DNA of 12,328 nucleotides from Erysipelotrichaceae bacterium (lineage in GTDB: Bacteria > Bacillota_I > Bacilli_A > Erysipelotrichales > Erysipelotrichaceae): assembly GCA_900759455.1 (NCBI GenBank), contig CAAEVI010000152.1, forward strand, positions 1 through 12,328, given 5' to 3'. The notes beneath the pieces were generated by a model that saw only the letters and a program-made list of their open reading frames with translations, did no database searches and had not been told where the DNA came from. The position numbers were made by a program, and so were the translations under genes. Of the stretch, positions 5,793-12,047 are shown one piece after another (the stretch's first letter is position 1; each line of letters begins with the position of its first letter).

Positions 5793-7874
5793 TTATTCCT
5801 GCATGGCTGCTTTTGCCTGGGCAATGATTCGATCCGCCAGATTGACCGGAACCGGGTCATAACGGTCAAAGCTCTGCGTATAGCTTCCCATGCCCTGTGT
5901 CATGGCACGCAGGTCAATCGGATAGCGCATCATTTCGGCCATCGGCACCTGAGCACTGATGATCTGATAGCCGTCGACAAGATCCATGCCCATGATTGCA
6001 CCGCGGCGTTTATTAAAGTCGCCGATGATCGTTCCGGTAAATTCGTCAGGTACCTTTACTTCGACGTTCATGATCGGTTCAAGCAGGATCGGACTGCATT
6101 TTTCCATTGCATCCTTATAGGACAGCCTTGCGGCCATCTTAAACGCCATTTCGCTGGAGTCGACATCATGATACTTTCCATCCAGGAGCGTTGCCTTCAG
6201 CTGAACCATCTTATAACCTGCTAAGTAGCCGTTCTCACAGCATTCGCGCAAACCTGCTTCAACTGCCGGGAAGTACTGACGCGGTACTGCTCCACCGAAT
6301 ACTTTCTCTTCAAAACGCAGCTCCTCACTTGTACTATCCGGTTCAAATTCAACGAATACATGACCGAACTGACCATGGCCGCCGGACTGTTTCTTGTGTC
6401 GTCCTTCACCGACTGCTTTTTTACGAATCGTTTCACGGTATGGAACTTTTGGATCCGCCAATACGACTTCTACCTTATATTTCGTCTTTAATTTCGAAAG
6501 GATAACATCGATGTGCTGATCGCCGACCCCGTACATTACCGTTTGTCGTGTTTCTTTGTTGTTGACGATACGCAGGGTCTGATCTTCTTCCGCCATACGC
6601 TGTAGTGCATTGCTCAGCTTATCTTCATCATTCTTTGATTTCGGGAAAACGGCCTGGGCAAACATCGGTTCGCTGAATTCGATTGGTCTTGCCTTCACCG
6701 GACGACTCTTGTCACACAGCGTATCATTCGTTTGCGTATACTGCAGTTTTACGACAGCGCCGATATCTCCGGTAAACAGTTTTCCGACAGCGGTCTGGTG
6801 TTTTCCTTTAATGATAAACACGCTGGTAATCTTTTCAGCCTTGTCTTTGTTTGCGTTATAGACCGTTGAATCGCTTCCCAAAACACCGGAAAGTACTTTC
6901 AGATAGGAAATACGGCCGACAAACGGATCCACGATCGTTTTGAAGACCTGAGCGCTTAATGTTTCCTTCTCGTTTGTTTCCAGAAGAACTTCCTTTCCTT
7001 CTGCATCATACGCCGTGTAATTTCCGCTTTCCCCGTACGTAGGGAAATATTTCAGGATCAGGTCCATCAAACGTTCAATTCCGATACTGTTCAATGCACT
7101 TCCTGAGAATACCGGGCGAATCTCGCCGTTGCGCACACCCAGGCGCACACCGCGTGTAAGCTCTGCTTCGCTGAAGCTTTCACCGCTGAAGAATTTTTCC
7201 ATCAGCTCATCATCACCCATCGCTACCGCTTCTGCAATCTGATCTTTATATCCGTTAATGACATCAAGCATGGATTCCGGTACCGGCTGTGCTTTATCAG
7301 GATCTGCCAGAGGCCCTTTATAGTACCATGCTTTGTCACGCAGGACATTTACGGAACCGATGATTTCCCCGTTTTCAACGATCGGTACTTCAAAAGGAAT
7401 GACGCTCTTTCCAAACTGTGTACGCAGTTCTTCGTATGCCTGATCAAAAGAAGTATTTTCTTCATCTAATTTATTAATAAAGAAGATCGTAGGAAGCTTT
7501 CTCGCTGCAGCCCGTTCCCATGCGATTTTCGTACCGGACTGAATGACATCCTTGGCATTGACAACGATCAAAGCATTATCGGCGGCTGCCAGACCAGCTT
7601 CTGCCTCGCCGGCAAAATCAAGATAGCCCGGAGTATCGATAAAATTAATCTTGCAGTCTTTCCACTCGATCGGAACCAGGGAAGTATAAACAGAGATACC
7701 ACGGCGGATCTCTTCCGTATCATAATCGATCAGAGAACTTCCTTCGCTCGTTTTACCAAAACGATCACTTGCTTTTGTAAAATACAGCATAGCTTCCAAA
7801 ACGGCGGTTTTGCCGCTGCCGCTGTGTCCCATGACCGCTACATTGCGGACTTCATGTGATAAATAGTCTCTCAT
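5793..7874 (-). CDS. EF-G paralogue (EF-G2-like translational GTPase), 693 aa
   Basis: A ribosome-associated GTPase of the EF-G family, full length for it. The G motifs are GHSGSGKT (16-23, where canonical EF-G has GHIDAGKT), RGIS (58-61), DTPGYLDF (80-87), NKLD (134-137) and SGSA (257-260). The DTPGH histidine that activates the water in canonical EF-G and EF-Tu is Tyr here, which I recall as shared with the EF-G-2 branch. Domains II to V follow: GVGDQHIDV (equivalent to EF-G's GMGELHLE), a GGHGQFGHV stretch in domain IV, and an EPIMNVEV-to-GSYTQSF tail. It is therefore unlikely to be the housekeeping fusA, which usually sits with the rps genes. The start has a perfect AGGAGG, and the upstream ankyrin gene ends 12 bases before it, so the two are co-transcribed and probably translationally coupled. 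The cellular role of this branch is not settled. Confidence 0.9.
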   Translation of the reverse strand: MRDYLSHEVRNVAVMGHSGSGKTAVLEAMLYFTKASDRFGKTSEGSSLIDYDTEEIRRGISVYTSLVPIEWKDCKINFIDTPGYLDFAGEAEAGLAAADNALIVVNAKDVIQSGTKIAWERAAARKLPTIFFINKLDEENTSFDQAYEELRTQFGKSVIPFEVPIVENGEIIGSVNVLRDKAWYYKGPLADPDKAQPVPESMLDVINGYKDQIAEAVAMGDDELMEKFFSGESFSEAELTRGVRLGVRNGEIRPVFSGSALNSIGIERLMDLILKYFPTYGESGNYTAYDAEGKEVLLETNEKETLSAQVFKTIVDPFVGRISYLKVLSGVLGSDSTVYNANKDKAEKITSVFIIKGKHQTAVGKLFTGDIGAVVKLQYTQTNDTLCDKSRPVKARPIEFSEPMFAQAVFPKSKNDEDKLSNALQRMAEEDQTLRIVNNKETRQTVMYGVGDQHIDVILSKLKTKYKVEVVLADPKVPYRETIRKKAVGEGRHKKQSGGHGQFGHVFVEFEPDSTSEELRFEEKVFGGAVPRQYFPAVEAGLRECCENGYLAGYKMVQLKATLLDGKYHDVDSSEMAFKMAARLSYKDAMEKCSPILLEPIMNVEVKVPDEFTGTIIGDFNKRRGAIMGMDLVDGYQIISAQVPMAEMMRYPIDLRAMTQGMGSYTQSFDRYDPVPVNLADRIIAQAKAAMQE

Positions 7875-7886
7875 TTTACCATCCTC

Positions 7887-8558
7887 CTACTTCAAGATCG
7901 GCTTCAGCTGATCCAGGCAGTGCTCACGCACATAATGGATGGCCTTATTCCCTTGTTTGTCAACCATTTCTTTATCTGCGCCGTTGGCCAGAAGTTCTTC
8001 AACCAAGCTTGCATAACCGCCGTAAGCCGCACGCATCAATGCTGTACATCCATTATTATCAAACAGATTGACATCCGCACCTCTTTCCAGCAAAATGCGG
8101 ATCACACCTTTTTTAAAAGCAACACAAGCTTCCATCAAAGCGCTTCGTCCGGCTTCATCCTGAGCATTGATGTCGGCGCCGGCATCCAGAAGCACTTCCA
8201 CACAGCGCTCGCGTCCCAAGAAAGCAGCACGCATCAATGCTGTACGGCCGCGGTCATCTTTTGCGTTCACATCAGCACCGGCTTCGATCAGCTTTTTCAG
8301 GATGGTCTTATTTCCTTTCTTAGCTGCTCCCATAATGGCTGTTTTTCCTTTATTATCCACTAAATTCACATCTGCGTCATTATCGAGCAATACTCTTACG
8401 ATATCCTTATAATCGCGTTTTGCAGCACGCATCAATGCTGTACGTCCATCACCGTTTTGATAGTTGATGTCACACCCCTTTTTAATTTCAGCACACACTG
8501 CCGCAAAATCGCCGCTTGCACAAGCGTCCCAGAAAACCTGATTAAATCCCTGATCCAT
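7887..8558 (-). CDS. Ankyrin-repeat protein (223 aa)
   Basis: A soluble protein made almost wholly of ankyrin repeats, which act as protein-binding scaffolds; the partner cannot be read from the sequence. The repeat signature (G-x-TALMxAA) recurs at residues 40, 73, 106, 139 and 172, with a degenerate copy at 205, exactly 33 residues apart. Linkers such as GADVN/GADIN occur between helices. There is no signal peptide or membrane segment, so it is probably cytoplasmic. The start at 8558 is chosen because AAGGAGGAG lies just upstream; an in-frame ATG at 8582 has no such site. It is the first full-length gene of a transcript with the EF-G-like GTPase, its TAG stop adjoining that gene's AGGAGG. 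This pairing makes the GTPase or the ribosome a candidate partner, but that is inference. Confidence 0.92.
   Translation of the reverse strand: MDQGFNQVFWDACASGDFAAVCAEIKKGCDINYQNGDGRTALMRAAKRDYKDIVRVLLDNDADVNLVDNKGKTAIMGAAKKGNKTILKKLIEAGADVNAKDDRGRTALMRAAFLGRERCVEVLLDAGADINAQDEAGRSALMEACVAFKKGVIRILLERGADVNLFDNNGCTALMRAAYGGYASLVEELLANGADKEMVDKQGNKAIHYVREHCLDQLKPILK
8031..8443 (-). repeat. Nucleotide-level direct repeat within the ankyrin gene
   Basis: The 17-mer ACGCATCAATGCTGTAC occurs identically at 8031, 8229 and 8427, exactly 198 bp apart, i.e. every second 33-codon repeat. The copies at 8229 and 8427 share a longer identical stretch. These positions encode the TALMRA segment. Near-identical codons suggest recent internal duplication or gene conversion. 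Confidence 0.85.
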
Positions 8559-8590
8559 GATAATCTCCTCCTTCTGTCTCATTTCAAGGT

Positions 8591-8624
8591 AAAAAAAGCG
8601 GACGTAAGCAAAAACCTACATCCG
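8591..8624 (-). terminator. Terminator hairpin in the leader of the ankyrin/EF-G-like operon
   Basis: On the minus strand CGGATGTA (8624-8617) pairs with TACGTCCG (8606-8599) with one G-T wobble, around a ten-base loop, followed directly by seven T's. It lies between the promoter and the ankyrin start, about 30 bases before the latter. The stop codon of the small upstream reading frame (8618-8616) begins in its 5' arm. That geometry suits attenuation by a translating ribosome. Confidence 0.75.
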
Positions 8625-8699
8625 TATCATCCATGACGAAATCCCAGCAACAACTGGTCCCTGAGTGCGTGTCTGAACTGTTCCTTGCGTTCTGTTCAT
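8616..8699 (-). CDS. 27-codon reading frame, candidate leader peptide
   Basis: An ATG at 8699 with AAAGGAG ten bases upstream opens a 27-residue frame starting MNRTQGTVQTRTQGP and ending SSWMIRM. It follows a good promoter and its TAG stop sits in the 5' arm of a terminator hairpin. A ribosome near the end of this frame would cover the hairpin's 5' arm and allow read-through into the ankyrin and EF-G-like genes; one that has finished or never started would permit termination. It contains TQG twice and a single Trp near the end. I recognise none of the well-known arrest motifs. It could instead be an independent micropeptide gene with its own terminator. Confidence 0.55.
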   Translation of the reverse strand: MNRTQGTVQTRTQGPVVAGISSWMIRM

Positions 8700-8732
8700 T
8701 TTAACCACACTCCTTTCATCTCGTATGCCCTT

Positions 8733-8760
8733 ATTTTAACTTATTTCGTTCTTTATGCAA
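8733..8760 (-). promoter_or_regulatory. Sigma-A promoter of the leader/ankyrin/EF-G-like operon
   Basis: On the minus strand TTGCAT (8760-8755) and TAAAAT (8738-8733) are 16 bases apart. Transcription from near 8726 would give a leader of about 168 bases before the ankyrin start, containing the small frame and the terminator hairpin. Confidence 0.7.
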
Positions 8761-8769
8761 GCGTTTACA
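8756..8769 (-). promoter_or_regulatory. Catabolite-responsive element (cre), CcpA site
   Basis: TGTAAACGCTTGCA on the minus strand fits the Bacillota cre consensus TGWAARCGYTWNCW at every position. It overlaps the -35 box (8755-8760), where bound CcpA would be expected to repress. This implies lower expression of the operon on preferred sugars. The ccpA gene is not in the window. Confidence 0.75.
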
Positions 8770-8855
8770 TCATTTTTCTTCAATATTTCCATTTTTGCCA
8801 GTATTTGTACCGATTTTGCCATTACCGGCTTCATTTCGTTCCCCTGCGGATTCTA

Positions 8856-8864
8856 TGCTATAAT
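8856..8864 (+). promoter_or_regulatory. Probable extended -10 promoter of the flavin-reductase-like gene
   Basis: TGCTATAAT (8856-8864) is an extended -10 box with a perfect TATAAT; no good -35 is visible. It would give a leader of about 90 bases. A second TATAAT at 8923-8928 is closer to the gene but has no well-spaced -35. Confidence 0.5.
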
Positions 8865-8880
8865 AACAGCAGAAAAACTG

Positions 8881-8936
8881 CCGCTTTTCATTTTCTTTTG
8901 GAAACGAAAGCTGCCAACTGCATATAATAAAAGCGG
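8881..8936 (+). promoter_or_regulatory. Inverted repeat and weak cre-like site in the flavin-reductase leader
   Basis: CCGCTTTT (8881-8888) and AAAAGCGG (8929-8936) form an 8-bp inverted repeat spanning 40 bases. Inside it TTGGAAACGAAAGCT (8898-8912) meets only the relaxed cre pattern WTGNAANCGNWNNCW. It may fold in the leader RNA or bind a regulator. It matches no riboswitch I know. Confidence 0.25.
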
Positions 8937-8959
8937 TCACAGGAAAGGAAGATGAAAAA

Positions 8960-9457
8960 ATGAAGGAAATCAAACCGGATCAGTGGAAAGACAATGTATT
9001 TGATGCCATAGGCAGACAATGGATGCTGATCAGTGCCCAACAGGAAGGAAAGGTCAATACGATGACGGCATCCTGGGGCGGAATGGGAGTTTTATGGAAT
9101 CGCAGCGTTGCCACCATCTATGTTCGCCCGCAGCGCTATACAAAACAGTTTATAGATGCCAGTGAATACTTCTCGCTTTGTTTTTTTGATGACACATGGA
9201 AAGAACAGCTTGCCTATCTGGGGCGGGTATCCGGCAAGGACGAGCCGAAAATTGAAAAGGCCGGTCTGACAACCAAAAATGACAGGCAGGCCCCTTACTT
9301 TGAGCAGGCATCTGTCGTTGTTATCTGCCGTAAGCTTTATGCAGATACATTAAAAAAAGAATGTTTCTTCCAACATGAGCTTTATGAACAGAATTATCCG
9401 AACAATGATCTGCATACCATGTATATTGGCGAGATCGTGGAAATGATCACGAAATAA
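8960..9457 (+). CDS. Flavin reductase-like domain protein (165 aa)
   Basis: This belongs to the FMN-binding split-barrel family that includes NAD(P)H:flavin oxidoreductases. It probably binds FMN, but its substrate cannot be named. The family pattern is clear: WMLISA followed by NTMTASWGGMG (about 34-44), then VATIYVRPQRYTKQF (51-65), then FSLCFF. The C-terminus has the usual MYIGEIVEM strand. Length is typical for a stand-alone member, with no extra domain. The start has AGGAAG eight bases upstream; an earlier ATG at 8952 stops after three codons. It is a single-gene unit, divergent from the ankyrin operon and ended by a strong hairpin. Confidence 0.9.
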   Translation: MKEIKPDQWKDNVFDAIGRQWMLISAQQEGKVNTMTASWGGMGVLWNRSVATIYVRPQRYTKQFIDASEYFSLCFFDDTWKEQLAYLGRVSGKDEPKIEKAGLTTKNDRQAPYFEQASVVVICRKLYADTLKKECFFQHELYEQNYPNNDLHTMYIGEIVEMITK

Positions 9458-9459
9458 AC

Positions 9460-9494
9460 AAAACAGACTGTCACCTCAAAAGACAGTCTGTTTT
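9460..9494. terminator. Bidirectional terminator, flavin-reductase-like gene / CofE-like gene
   Basis: AAAACAGACTGTC (9460-9472) pairs perfectly with GACAGTCTGTTTT (9482-9494) around a nine-base loop. T-runs on each strand let it serve both converging genes. Confidence 0.88.
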
Positions 9495-9526
9495 ATTTAT
9501 CATCACTCTGTAGCGACGGCTTACCG

Positions 9527-10717
9527 CTAGTCTGTCAGATTATCAAAATAGCCCTGTACCAGAACAAACGGTGTTCCTTTATCTCCTGAACCGCTGGTCA
9601 GATCACACAACGAACCGATCAGGTCAGTCAGTCGACGAGGCGTTGTTCCCTGTGCAGCCATATTACCTACAAGATTTTCATCTTTTTGACGGATAGCGTC
9701 CTGAATGGCTTTTTCCAGTTCCTCACCGCTGAGCTGGGCAAAATCATTGTCTGCCAGATATTTCAGCTTCAGTTCGTTCGGCGTACCTTCCAAGCCTTTT
9801 GTATATGCCGGTGATACGACCGGATCGGCCAGCTCCCAGATTCTTCCGACAGGATCTCTGAAAGCACCATCGCCATATACCATGACTTCCATATGTTTAC
9901 CGCTGGCATTCAGCAGACGTTTCTGAATATCCTCCACGAGAGCGAAGCAGTCCTGCGGGAACAGTTTGACACTGTCTTCTGTCGCCTTGTTTGAACCAAG
10001 CAGTCCGTAACGTTCATTATAGCCGCTGCCATCCACGGAAGCATTCATAATATCATCCAGGCCGCAGACACATGCAGCACCTGCATCACGCAGAATGCGC
10101 TTTGTACGTTCGCGGGTATGAATATCGCAAGTCAGCACATGATCTGTGTAAGCCAGGATCTTTCTCGCATCGTTGGCAAAAATGATTTCTGTTTCACAAC
10201 CGCACTCTTTGATCAATTCATCATAATACTGTACATAATCTACGCCCGTGAACGGATGTTTGTTTTCACCGAACAATTCACGGTAACGCTGAAGATCAAG
10301 AACATCACTGTATGGATTGATGCCGGCCTCATCCAGCTGATCCAGCGAAACGAGTTCATTACCGACCTCATCACTAGGATAACTGAACATCAAATAGATT
10401 TTTTTAACTCCTGTCGCTATGCCGCGCAGGCAGACAGAAAAGCGGTTGCGGCTCAAGATCGGAAAAATAACACCGATGGTGTCGGAATCCATCTTTTTTC
10501 TCACATCTTTGGCAATGGCCTCAATGGAAGCATAGTTCCCCTGTGAACGTGCCACAACTGATTCTGTGATCGCAACGACATCGCGGTCATGCAGTTCAAA
10601 CTGACCGCTTTCCGCCGCCTGCAATACACTGTCGGTTACAATCTGCGCCAGATCATCGCCTTCACGGATAATCGGGCCTCGTATCCCTCGTGATACGGTT
10701 CCAATTTTTCTTTCCAT
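9527..10717 (-). CDS. Coenzyme F420-0:L-glutamate ligase (CofE) family protein (396 aa)
   Basis: The N-terminus resembles CofE: IRGPIIREGDDLAQIV (about 13-28), then DRDVVAITESVVARSQGNY (44-62). The equivalent of CofE's C-terminal strand region is VYGDGAFRDPVGRIWELADPVV. Archaeal CofE adds glutamate to F420-0 and is about 250 residues. This one is about 150 longer, with extra sequence in the middle (roughly 95-260) and at the C-terminus. No other F420 gene is nearby, and Bacillota of this kind are not known to make F420, so the substrate is probably different; a ligase making a gamma-glutamyl-type bond is a guess. The start has AGAGGAGAG upstream. It has its own promoter; 103 bases separate it from the kinase upstream, which shows no clear terminator, so some read-through is possible. 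Confidence 0.8.
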   Translation of the reverse strand: MERKIGTVSRGIRGPIIREGDDLAQIVTDSVLQAAESGQFELHDRDVVAITESVVARSQGNYASIEAIAKDVRKKMDSDTIGVIFPILSRNRFSVCLRGIATGVKKIYLMFSYPSDEVGNELVSLDQLDEAGINPYSDVLDLQRYRELFGENKHPFTGVDYVQYYDELIKECGCETEIIFANDARKILAYTDHVLTCDIHTRERTKRILRDAGAACVCGLDDIMNASVDGSGYNERYGLLGSNKATEDSVKLFPQDCFALVEDIQKRLLNASGKHMEVMVYGDGAFRDPVGRIWELADPVVSPAYTKGLEGTPNELKLKYLADNDFAQLSGEELEKAIQDAIRQKDENLVGNMAAQGTTPRRLTDLIGSLCDLTSGSGDKGTPFVLVQGYFDNLTD

Positions 10718-10755
10718 TTTTTCTCTCCTCTTTTTTTAAAAAACCAATCATTTTT

Positions 10756-10784
10756 ATTATAATACATCTGTTGTAAATAGTAAA
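10756..10784 (-). promoter_or_regulatory. Sigma-A promoter of the CofE-like gene
   Basis: On the minus strand TTTACT (10784-10779) and TATAAT (10761-10756) are separated by 17 bases, about 40 bases upstream of the start codon in an AT-rich gap. Confidence 0.7.
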
Positions 10785-10820
10785 ATAAATAAAAAATCTC
10801 TTTTTTGCGGCACACGGTAC

Positions 10821-11546
10821 TTACTTTTTCTTAAAGTCTCCCTGTTCAAAGACAAGCGTTACATCAGCTTTCTTTCGATGTTCCAAGATTCTTTTCACAT
10901 TTCGAAGATCGCTTTGACGGACAAACGCTACTGCCTCATGCGGTGCCATGCCGCCATTGAGCTTTCGCTGAATAAGACGATCACACAGGCTTTGTTCGTC
11001 AGCCTCTATGAACACAGACGCATCGCAAAGATCTGAAAGCCTGTTCCACGGCTCTTCATCAAGCAAAAGATAATTGCCCTCGATCAATACAATCGGCGCG
11101 CTGACATCGATCTGATCATCAACAACATCATGCATGCGGCGGTCATACAGCGGCCAAAGTACTTTTTCTTCGTTTTTGATCCGTTGAACATAACGAAGAA
11201 GCCGCTCGAAATCAAAGCTTTCCGGACAGCCCTTCACCTTTTTCATCTCAATTTCAGTTCCGTCAATAAACACTGTATGGGATAATATATATTTCTGATA
11301 ATGATGAAATCCGTCCATCCCCAAAGCCTGCAGCTTGATCCCTTTCCGGACCGCAAGCGTTTCAAACAACAAAGCCATCGTTGATTTGCCGACCCCGGGA
11401 GGCGCCGCCAGAAACACCAGCACTTGCTTATCATTTGCCATCCTGCTCCATGTTTCCAATAAAGGCATGGCAATGTCATTAATAAACTGTTCAGAGTATT
11501 GGGCATGTACAGGATAACCATTCACGATAAATTCATATTGATACAT
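10821..11546 (-). CDS. P-loop kinase of the uridine kinase/phosphoribulokinase superfamily, PRK09270/FrcK-like (241 aa)
   Basis: A probable small-molecule kinase; relatives are annotated as nucleoside/nucleotide kinase family or fructose-transport kinase, so the substrate (sugar or nucleoside) is uncertain. The Walker A loop is APPGVGKST (48-56). The catalytic-region motif GMDGFHHYQ is at 76-84, then KGCPESFDF (105-113), LYDRRMHD (133-140) and the strand VLIEGNYLLL (153-162). This order is the family's hallmark. A DEQSLCDRLIQRK lid region and a C-terminal LVFEQGDF strand complete the fold. The start has AGAGGAA upstream. The 72-residue gene ends 11 bases before it, and its stop overlaps this ribosome binding site region, so the two form an operon. 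Confidence 0.86.
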   Translation of the reverse strand: MYQYEFIVNGYPVHAQYSEQFINDIAMPLLETWSRMANDKQVLVFLAAPPGVGKSTMALLFETLAVRKGIKLQALGMDGFHHYQKYILSHTVFIDGTEIEMKKVKGCPESFDFERLLRYVQRIKNEEKVLWPLYDRRMHDVVDDQIDVSAPIVLIEGNYLLLDEEPWNRLSDLCDASVFIEADEQSLCDRLIQRKLNGGMAPHEAVAFVRQSDLRNVKRILEHRKKADVTLVFEQGDFKKK

Positions 11547-11557
11547 AGGCCATTCCT

Positions 11558-11776
11558 CTATAGATGATTGAGCTCTCGCTGAACACGGTCGAAAAGCGCA
11601 TCATACTCAGACGTTTTCACCCGGTCAAGTACATATTCGAGAAAACGCTCCAGTTCGTCAGCTTCAAATGACTCTTCCAAAAAACAATCCATTGCCATGT
11701 TCACTTCATCATGATATGCGGTTTCCACATGATGGATGAGCCAGGCAAACAGTCGTTCCACAGATTCTTTTTTCAT
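11558..11776 (-). CDS. Small acidic helical protein (72 aa), unknown function
   Basis: I do not recognise it. It begins MKKESVERLFAWLIHHVE and is rich in Glu, Asp and Leu with a pattern typical of amphipathic helices; there is no membrane segment or signal peptide. The start at 11776 follows AGAGGTG at a six-base gap; an in-frame ATG at 11803 has a poorer upstream site and lies in a hairpin. It is the first gene of a two-gene unit with the P-loop kinase, which begins 11 bases after its stop. That tight arrangement suggests a role with the kinase, perhaps as a partner or regulator, but nothing in the sequence shows it. Confidence 0.72.
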   Translation of the reverse strand: MKKESVERLFAWLIHHVETAYHDEVNMAMDCFLEESFEADELERFLEYVLDRVKTSEYDALFDRVQRELNHL

Positions 11777-11786
11777 ATCAACACCT

Positions 11787-11817
11787 CTGTCATCAGACAG
11801 CATATTTTCCGCTGTCT
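11787..11817 (-). promoter_or_regulatory. Overlapping alternative hairpins before the 72-aa gene
   Basis: On the minus strand three short segments occur in a row: GACAGC (11816-11811), GCTGTC (11801-11796) and GACAG (11791-11787). The middle one can pair with either neighbour. The third abuts the ribosome binding site AGAGGTG, so pairing 2:3 would partly mask it and pairing 1:2 would free it. The stems are short (5-7 bp). Confidence 0.35.
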
Positions 11818-11852
11818 CTTTAATGTTAACATACTATCCTCTTCGGATACAG

Positions 11853-11880
11853 AAAAAGGTGTTCTCCTCGAACACCTTTT
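11853..11880 (-). terminator. Terminator of the feo operon
   Basis: AAAAGGTGTTC (11854-11864) and GAACACCTTTT (11870-11880) form a perfect 11-bp stem with a five-base loop, followed on the minus strand by five T's. It begins two bases past the stop of the small Cys-rich membrane gene. Confidence 0.9.
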
Positions 11881-11882
11881 GA

Positions 11883-12047
11883 TTACTGTAACGGATGATC
11901 TCTGCGATATTCTTCGTAAAGATTGGAACCGCAGCGAGAACAGTCTTTTCCGCAGCCGGCACAGCCCTCTCCCTGCGAAGGCTTTGTTGCCCGGTAAATC
12001 AGGCATAAGACAATGATCAAAACAATGATAACGATAAAGTCTGTCAT
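11883..12047 (-). CDS. FeoB-associated Cys-rich membrane protein (54 aa)
   Basis: A tiny inner-membrane protein found next to feoB in many Bacillota, thought to assist Fe(II) uptake. The N-terminus is one membrane helix (FIVIIVLIIVLCLIY, 4-18). A short cytoplasmic or external tail carries a four-cysteine motif, Cys29-x2-Cys32-x3-Cys36-x2-Cys39, suited to binding iron or an iron-sulfur cluster. The size and layout fit the family well. The start overlaps the feoB stop as ATGA, with GGAAGTG about ten bases upstream, so translation is coupled to feoB. It is the last gene of the operon. Confidence 0.9.
   Translation of the reverse strand: MTDFIVIIVLIIVLCLIYRATKPSQGEGCAGCGKDCSRCGSNLYEEYRRDHPLQ

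Noticed and set aside
8583..8730. T-box or known riboswitch in the leader of the ankyrin operon
   Set aside because: No T-box consensus (GGGTGGNACCGCG) and no recognisable riboswitch core; the small frame plus terminator explains the region better.
8685..8955. Plus-strand open frames between the ankyrin operon and the flavin-reductase-like gene
   Set aside because: AT-rich intergenic DNA with promoters on both strands; no ribosome binding sites and low-complexity translations.
10763..10775. TACA...TGTA inverted repeat in the promoter spacer of the CofE-like gene
   Set aside because: Only four bases per arm with a five-base gap; it matches no operator consensus I trust.
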